DNA from: Schistocephalus solidus
Lineage: Eukaryota; Platyhelminthes; Cestoda; Diphyllobothriidea; Diphyllobothriidae
Length of the DNA stretch: 64,000 nt
Assembly (NCBI GenBank): GCA_017591395.1
Contig: WEDG01002028.1
Coordinates: forward strand, 57,850-121,849
Direction: 5' to 3'
The notes under the pieces are model-generated. The model saw only the letters and a program-made list of their open reading frames with translations. It made no database searches and was not told the origin of the DNA. Within the stretch, counting starts at the first letter, position 1, and every line of letters starts with the position of its first letter. This document shows, one piece after another, positions 57,780-64,000 of the stretch. A program made the translations under genes and the position numbers.

Positions 57780-58650
57780 AACTACGCTGGGGTTATCACC
57801 TTGTTAGCTTCAAGCTTTGGCGATCTACGGTCAACAGTGTCAGAGGTGAATGAAGTTGCGAAATCCAAAGGTTTATCCATAGACGCTAGAAAGACCGACT
57901 GGTTCTCAAACTGCATGTCCGCCAGGGAGACGGCACCTTTCGCGATTAATGGTTGTCAACTTGAATGGGTAGACAGTTTCAAATACCACGGAGTGAGGCA
58001 TCTGCCGAATGGACAGATTAAGGACGACACTGCCTCTCGAATAGATTTTGTTCACTGGGTTATTTGAAACCTTAGGAGTTGTCTTTGGACTTGACGCGCC
58101 ATATCCATCGCCACGAAGATTCGCGTGTGTCATGCATCTGTCCAGTCAGTCTTTCTCTACGGTAAAGAATAATGGGTTACACAGGTGGAATATGAGCAAA
58201 AAACTGGAGTATTTAACGAACAGTGCTTGAGAACCATCTTTTGAGTACAGTGCACCGAAATCGTCTTAAATGAGACAGTCCGCACTCGTTGTTCTAACAT
58301 CGTAAGAATATCCCAAATCATCCAAGAAAGAAGCCTCGGGTGGTTTGGGCACATTATTCGCCGTCCAACTCTATTTTTCGGCCCTCGATACGGCACCGGT
58401 ACTCAGTTGAAGGCGCAGAAGAGGGGTTCAACTTAACACCTGACTGGACACAGTTCGTCAAAACATGGAATTGATTCTTGGACATTCAGTATCCGGTTTC
58501 CATCGTTGAAGAAGAGGATGGGTTGAACTGTCCAGATCTGCTTCCGCGGATCATCACACGTGGAGAGATACAATCCGTAAAAGCACTGACGCCGGCTAGA
58601 TCAGGCATGCTCACAACCGTACCACGTACAAGTAAATTTAATGTAATTCA
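57780..58650 (+). pseudogene. LINE family 2, copy H: from the catalytic box onward
   Basis: The copy is 5'-truncated. It starts at the RT catalytic region, where LNYAGVITLLASSFGDL replaces LDYADDIxLLASSFGDL, so both catalytic aspartates are changed. It continues with SKGLSIDARKTDWFSNC, INGCQLEWVDSFKY, LRTIF, a degraded RCSNIVRISQIIQERSLGWFG, and the tail region up to about 58640. Copy H follows G directly. Confidence 0.82.
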
Positions 58651-59424
58651 GGTTAACAGCCCGATCTGGGCAGATGGGGAGGGCCTTGAGCTGATGGACA
58701 GTTTATATAATCTGGGCTCGAGCCCTCTATCGAAATTGACCATGAGATACGCCCAGCACAGGGTCATCATTCCACTTCTCTGAAATATCTGGAATCGGTA
58801 GGAGATCAGTTTGATGACTAAGCCGCGCGTATACGATATATCCGTCAAGACAATTCCTATTTACGGAGGCAAGACGCAGCTCGTAACAATGTAAATCGAG
58901 TCTAATAATCACTTGTTTGGTAACAAACCAGTCAAATGCGCCCGTTTTACACGCTAACTTAGCCATTTCGGCCACATACTGTGCCATCATGATGACAAAT
59001 CGCCCAAGTTATCATCTAACCCACCACTTGGGTTTGTTTAAAGACGGCATCAAGGTAGCCACCAGATGGCGTGAACCCCTTGTCTGTCCATTATCCTCAT
59101 CTGATTAAAATTGCCCTTCCGCTCTTATCGGCAGCGTTGTGAGGGCTGAATTCGGGCGCAGAGGTTGCACGTAAACTGTGTGAGGAATGACCTAAGTCCT
59201 GCCTAGTATGTTCTTACCTTCACATGTGTGCTTTGCATACATGATCGAACGGAGGTCTGTGGTGTATTCTGTCCTTGAAGACAGAAACAGATTTGAAACG
59301 ACCCACCTTTGTTGATAACTATGATACAGGCTACACCGGGTTTTGTTTGCTTATATTTGAGTGCAGGGTATGATTTTGTCGAAAGATACTGCGTATTAAA
59401 TTGTTAAATGACTGAAAGACTAAC

Positions 59425-59658
59425 CTCTTCATCCACAAAAACATAGTCACTGAAACGCTCCCGGACGATAAACACCGACTGAGGATCCACAAAGTTTAGA
59501 TAAGCACGGCAGTATGATTGTAAGCCCAGTGTGGTATCCGGTGGACAAAAACGAAAGTAGTCGTAATCGGGCAGGGGGTTGATCATTTCAAGAAATTTTT
59601 CTTCCGTCATCTTTGGTGGGATGTGTCGGATGAGAATTTTTGTTGGAAAATGCTTCAT
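59425..59658 (-). CDS. UPF3 (SMG-4) coding exon 1, nonsense-mediated decay factor
   Basis: UPF3 links UPF2/UPF1 to exon junction complexes and promotes decay of mRNAs with premature stops. It acts in nucleus and cytoplasm. Residues 1-78 carry most of the RRM-like UPF3 domain: KILIRHIPPKMTEEKFLEM (family KVVIRRLPPxLTxExLxE), then PLPDYDYFRFCPPDTTL (family HDYFEFFxxDTSL), YCRAYLNFVDP (family YARAYINFK) and VFIVRERFSDYVFVDEE (family FRDRFDGYVFLD). The start at 59658 is the first ATG after a strong acceptor (CTATTTTTCAG ending at 59684). A further upstream exon or a trans-spliced leader is possible. Exons 1 to 5 total 1617 nt and 538 codons, similar to animal UPF3 (about 470-480 residues) with extra low-complexity sequence. 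Confidence in the family is high. Confidence 0.93.
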
Positions 59659-59683
59659 GATGCGGGTTCTCCGATATATTTTT

Positions 59684-59695
59684 CTGAAAAATAGG
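59684..59695 (-). promoter_or_regulatory. Splice acceptor upstream of the UPF3 start
   Basis: CCTATTTTTCAG on the minus strand ends 25 nt before the ATG at 59658. It is either the acceptor of an unseen 5' exon or a spliced-leader trans-splice site, both known in flatworms. Confidence 0.45.
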
Positions 59696-62619
59696 CGAAA
59701 CAGGCATTGTACAATTCGCAATGACATAAATTTTACCTCGAATTCGGGAAAGTATGCTATCCTTATTCTTTCCTCAACAATGGAGGAGGCAAAATGAGGA
59801 TATGCAGTATTCTCGAGTAAGACAGTGTTAACGCTTGGTACAAAGTGGATACCTGTGGCTCACAACATAAGACTACCTCAATTAGGGAAAGGTTGTAATA
59901 TACTAGTTGGCAGGACGCAGAAGAAAAGAAAAGAAAGAAACAAGAAAACGCTTCTGGCCGACTACTTCTGCTCACGCAAAGGAAACTTACTGACGCACAG
60001 ATTATGTCTATAGCACTCTACACGAAAGTAGATATGGCTGGAAAAGGCTCTCCGGCAATAAGCTAAGCCGCCTGAAGATATACACCCCGGAATTCTAATG
60101 TGTTGAGAAAACTGTCAGGGTATGAGAGACTGGTTAACAGAAGAAGTTCTTTTATACAACGGAACCAGACCTAACATAATAAGACTTATCTAAAGAAAAT
60201 ATAACTTATTGGCAAGCATGGAAAAAATAGGTCCATAACTGAAACCCTGAGCTTAAGGGGAAACAACATGAGAATGGCATTCGCACATGTGTAAAAATTG
60301 GTTCATAATCTCAAAGTCAACCATTGGGTCTGTGCAGTCATTTTGCCTACGAAGTAGCTTTCCAAGAAAAAAACTTTGATAACTTAAACACGGCTTATTG
60401 TACTCAGGACCACTAAGACCAAAAAACAGGCTCCGAAGCCAATTTCTCGGTTTTTGTCAGGCTCTTGTTCGGAGACAGATGTCAACTCCAGGATGACAGT
60501 GTGCAAGCACTGTCCGTAAGTTCTCGACAAGCATACATTTGTAAACTCCGCAAACATGTTGCTTTGAAGCAAGATAATGCCTCGAAAAGGGCATGCTAAC
60601 AGGAGAAATCTTGAGCAAGGACATGAAGAAGATATCGTGCGCACCTTCAAGACACGACATTCTCTGTAGCGCCAATCAATGACAGCGTTTCTTCGGAATT
60701 GGTGTTTTTTATCATTTTTCTGAAGACCTGTCAGATATAGCTTTAAACAACTTTACATAGGCATAAGTTCACAATGTTAGGTAAAGTTAGGAGTCAGGTT
60801 TCTGTTTAGGAAGGTCACATTGGTGATGACATGAGTTTAAAAATGAGGTAGCGAGGTAAATATGCGGTAATTCAGTTACAGGAAACGGCCAGTTAAATTT
60901 GCAACTTCGCACGCATATGGCATGAAGGATGAATTCTTTTCGAAACTCGAGTCTGCCGCTGAACTGCGAATCGTAATCTTTGCTGATCTGGAATAAGTCA
61001 GGCAATACTTAAATGCCACTGGCAGACCATGATAAGAAATATTGTTTGTAGATGTTTCCAAAACCTTAAACAAAATCTCCGTATACTGTGCGTGAATTAC
61101 GTGCGACCCTAATTCGAATATGTAAATCAGCATAGTGTCCTTACCTCATTTAGGATATGCAGATTTTGGAAAGTTAATAATCAGGTGATAAATTCGTACA
61201 ATACATAATAAAAAATACAGGAGAAGACGGCATTTTCGGAATTAATTTTTAATATCTTTTTGGTTTATTTATAAACTGCTATTTGTTTGCATTCGTCCAA
61301 ACCTACACGTTCTAATGTAGCTTTTACCCTAAAACTATAGTGATTAGTTTGTATTTTAACGCCCAACGGATTCCAGAATAAGTGCAACAAAGTACGCAGG
61401 AGCCTTCGGATGTTAGGAAGGCCCTAGAAAAAGAAGGTTTTTACTCAGGTCTCACCGCGCATTCGTTAGTGTTTGGGTTTTGGCCAACGCATTTATTATT
61501 ATCCGCATTGGTTCCATATTAATTAAGCAGTTAGCCGGAGCCCCGAGCCCCTTAAGTCTATCTACCTAAGTTACCTTCAGTCACGTAAACAGGGAATAAC
61601 GGATCGTTCACAGGAACAGTTATCGGCTGAAGTCAAGCCGAAAATGTAATTGGTCACACTATACGTCTTCTAGTATATATAAATTTTCGCCTAAACGTTT
61701 AAAATGTCACGCAACTGGTTTTTAGGTTCACGGTAGTTCCTCAAGTTTGAGCTTACTCATAAGAATCCGTGATACATTGAAGGTCATGTTTGTCAAAAAC
61801 AAAAATTCTGGATGGGATTCAGGAGCCTGGTTCTCTCCAGGCATACCAGGATACACAAGAAACCCCAAAAATAGTAAATTCTTCAGTATGTAAACACTAT
61901 AAGACCGTCGGTTAACTGCAACGCATTGACGAAAACTGAAGCATTATACGCGAAATAGAGGCAAGGGGAATAATGCAGGACCAACCGACAGCACAAATTT
62001 CTTCTCCACGAAATAACAAGTTGAAGTCAAAAAATAGTACAGGAAAAACTCACGGGAAAACGGTAACCAAATAAAAATGCACAAAAGCGACTTATTTTTA
62101 CATAAATATGTAGCAAAAGGTAAACTGGGTCGCGTAAGAAGAAATAAAGGCAGAAATTAAGAAGCTACGACTTATACGATATTTTGTCTTATACGCTAAC
62201 CTTTCAGCCCAGAAAAACCCAAAAAACATTCCAAGTTCCAGCTTCGTTAAAAGAAAAAGTGCTGAGCAAATATATATATTTTTGGTCTGTTGTTAACTGT
62301 TCGAAAATGGTTCTTACACCTTGACGCTCAGGCAAAATACTTGACTTACAGTTGCGAAAATTTCCATTTCAGGATTCACAATGTCAGTTAGAGAGCATAC
62401 GTGTGCTTTCGACAAATTATCGTCGGCATATTATATTTATATGACGATGTGGTATAATTAAACCACCCGTAAAATAATTTTCATTCTTCTTACACGTGGT
62501 TGGTGCGGGTTAATATGAGAGAGTGGGTTAGGCTGCAGTGAGTTAGGTTGGGCCTGTCAAGGAGAAGGGAAGATAAGTTTATGCAATTAACCAACCTTTG
62601 GCTATGCAAAGCTCGAAGC
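59696..62619. other. Upstream region of UPF3, nothing recognised
   Basis: AT-rich sequence, with weak resemblance to the R1 repeat vocabulary around 60870-61000 (CGCATATGGCATGAAGG, GCCGCTGAACTGCGAATCG). I identify no gene, promoter element or RNA. Confidence 0.4.
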
Positions 62620-62835
62620 TTACAGTAATTTATTCTGTGCATAGAATACCGGCTTTCTCAAGTCGATTACAGGCACTTCTGCTGTTCTTAACAGACGCTG
62701 ATTCAGTGGCTTGTGGTAGTTAGGTGGAATCTTATAATTCGCATGGAGGGATTCGTGGGGGTCCAAACAATACCCGAAATCAACAGTCTGCGATAAAACG
62801 CTGGTTCTGCTGAGCCCTTTGTTATTTTCAGCCAT
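62620..62835 (-). CDS. Candidate small protein or terminal exon, function unknown
   Basis: A minus-strand frame of 71 codons from the ATG at 62835, inside a longer frame that is open from 63003. The sequence is compositionally protein-like, with no repeats: KGLSRTSVLSQTVDFGYCLD, PNYHKPLNQRLLRTAEVPVI, ending VFYAQNKLL and TAA. An AATAAA overlaps the last codons. No domain is recognised. It may be a last exon whose upstream exons lie beyond 63000, a single-exon small gene, or chance. Confidence 0.35.
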   Translation of the reverse strand: MAENNKGLSRTSVLSQTVDFGYCLDPHESLHANYKIPPNYHKPLNQRLLRTAEVPVIDLRKPVFYAQNKLL

Positions 62836-63003
62836 GCTGGTAGGTGTTCCCTTTTTCTTTGGAAAGGCATTTACTCGCGCGTCCAATATAAATGCTTCAC
62901 AGGAGCAAGTAAAGAAGTAATTGCACGTGGAGATCGTCTTACCTGCCCATTTATTATTGCCTTCACTGCGTAAAACAGGGTTTGTTAAGAAAAACACTTG
63001 CAC

Positions 63004-64000
63004 TTTCGCTGCTGAAATGTTTGGTGGAACAGCTGGGTCGAGTCATCTTCTCAGGAGCTTATTTGCCACAACCCTTTGAAAAAGAACTTTGTGGAACAGC
63101 GTTACTTGCAAATAATAGTAGCTGAAAATGAGGTAATCTCATCGAAGATTGGTGAAAAATGCACCTTCAGAGAAGGAAGACTAGTTTCGGTACTACAATT
63201 ATATCTTTATGATTAGATCGGACGTAATAACATGCACCGTTTTAATGAACAGATCGTACTAAGTAAGGAATATACAGCCCAGAAGACATTCAGGAAAGGA
63301 AACAAAGAGAAGGATTGAACGGGTAAAGTGGAGGTAAAAATGACTATCCGCTTAGGAAGACACCATGCAGGGGTTTCATGAGTGACCGCGACTTTGAATG
63401 CCGCCAACCAGTGGGCACACACACCTTTCGATTTGATAATCTATCAAAGTTCCACGACGGGGGCCGGCAAGCTCGTCTGATTTTGAACTTTCGAAACCCC
63501 CCATATCATGCGACAGCGAACTGGTTAGCAGATAAACTCAAGCTCATGTAGAAATAGCGCACACAACTTATTTGTTGACGATGACATCCTGACGACGACC
63601 AAGACGATCTTATTCGACATTATTATGTTCATCACATTTTACAAACATTCATTTCACCGAGAGAGTCGATTATACCTGCGAATGTCTATTCACCAATCTT
63701 CAAAAAATATGAATATTGATGAAAACATTAAGCGAATTATCACAAACGTCACAGTAAACACGCAACTCTTATTTAAAAAAACCAATACATGTGCAAATAG
63801 GCAGCATCGGTATAGACATTCCTTTTGAATCTCTCATACCCGACGCCTCCTCCATGGGAAAGCTGGAAAATTCAAAAAACCATCATATTGATAAGCCAAG
63901 ACAAAACGGTCGCTTCATCGATGACATCGTTGCAAACGACACAACAGAAACTTACGCAGCTGCCCTTTATATTAAGTCATCCTCTGTACACTTCCCTTTT
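63004..64000. other. No recognisable gene
   Basis: AT-rich, with only short frames (63422-63213 minus, 63625-63828 plus) and no motif. The window ends here. Confidence 0.4.

Larger units (their letters stand above)
51696..59424 (-). other. UPF3 intron 1
   Basis: The 7.7-kb intron runs between donor GTTAGT (59424-59419) and acceptor CAG (51698-51696). It holds LINE copies F, G and H, all on the opposite strand to the gene. The parts 51696-52390 and 58650-59424 show nothing recognisable. Confidence 0.8.

Overview
The window looks like nuclear DNA of a flatworm, most plausibly a tapeworm of the diphyllobothriid type. This rests on one divergent spliced host gene with introns of up to 7.7 kb, a dense load of decayed LINE and Penelope-like retroelements, tRNA-derived SINEs and degenerate GTTAGGG-type tracts. 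The species is an inference. There is no bacterial operon structure, and most open frames are retroelement remnants or chance frames.

The one host gene I can assemble with confidence is UPF3 (SMG-4), on the minus strand from 59658 down to 44344. UPF3 is the nonsense-mediated decay factor that bridges UPF2 and the exon junction complex. Five coding exons (59658-59425, 51695-51312, 49775-49460, 49093-48583, 44515-44344) join in phase at GT/AG boundaries and give 538 residues. A polyadenylation signal lies about 100 nt after the stop. Intron 1 holds three dead LINE copies, all antisense to the gene. Intron 4 holds a LINE 3' tail, an older tail fragment and SINEs.

From 1 to 26 kb the window is repeats: SINEs, a 590-bp foldback element (2261-2851), Penelope-like elements (7.5-9.4, 12.4-13.4, 16.1-17.5, 22.4-22.7, 23.0-23.4 and 24.2-25.2 kb), a 5'-truncated LINE (9371-12160), two unclassified dispersed repeat families and long microsatellites, including a (GA)n tract of about 310 bp.

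From 26 to 43 kb the window is dominated by one APE-endonuclease LINE family whose polyprotein ends in zinc fingers: one C2HC finger, then one or two pairs of C2H2 fingers. A 5.86-kb copy (C, 28869-34724, minus) lies inside the 3' UTR of another copy (B, 26068-28868 and 34739-35563, plus), flanked by a perfect 14-bp target duplication. B in turn appears to sit inside a third LINE family (minus fragments at 25.9-26.07 and 35.56-36.29 kb). A further near-complete copy (E, 38469-43036, plus) follows. The family's 3' UTR is built from repeated modules and is found alone at several sites.

From 52 to 59 kb, inside UPF3 intron 1, is a different LINE family in three consecutive plus-strand copies. 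From 59.7 to 64 kb the sequence is AT-rich and mostly unassigned, with one small candidate coding segment at 62835-62620.

The best candidate for something under-described is the zinc-finger LINE family, with its variable finger pairs and modular 3' UTR. Next are the foldback element and the hammerhead-like motifs in the Penelope-like elements.
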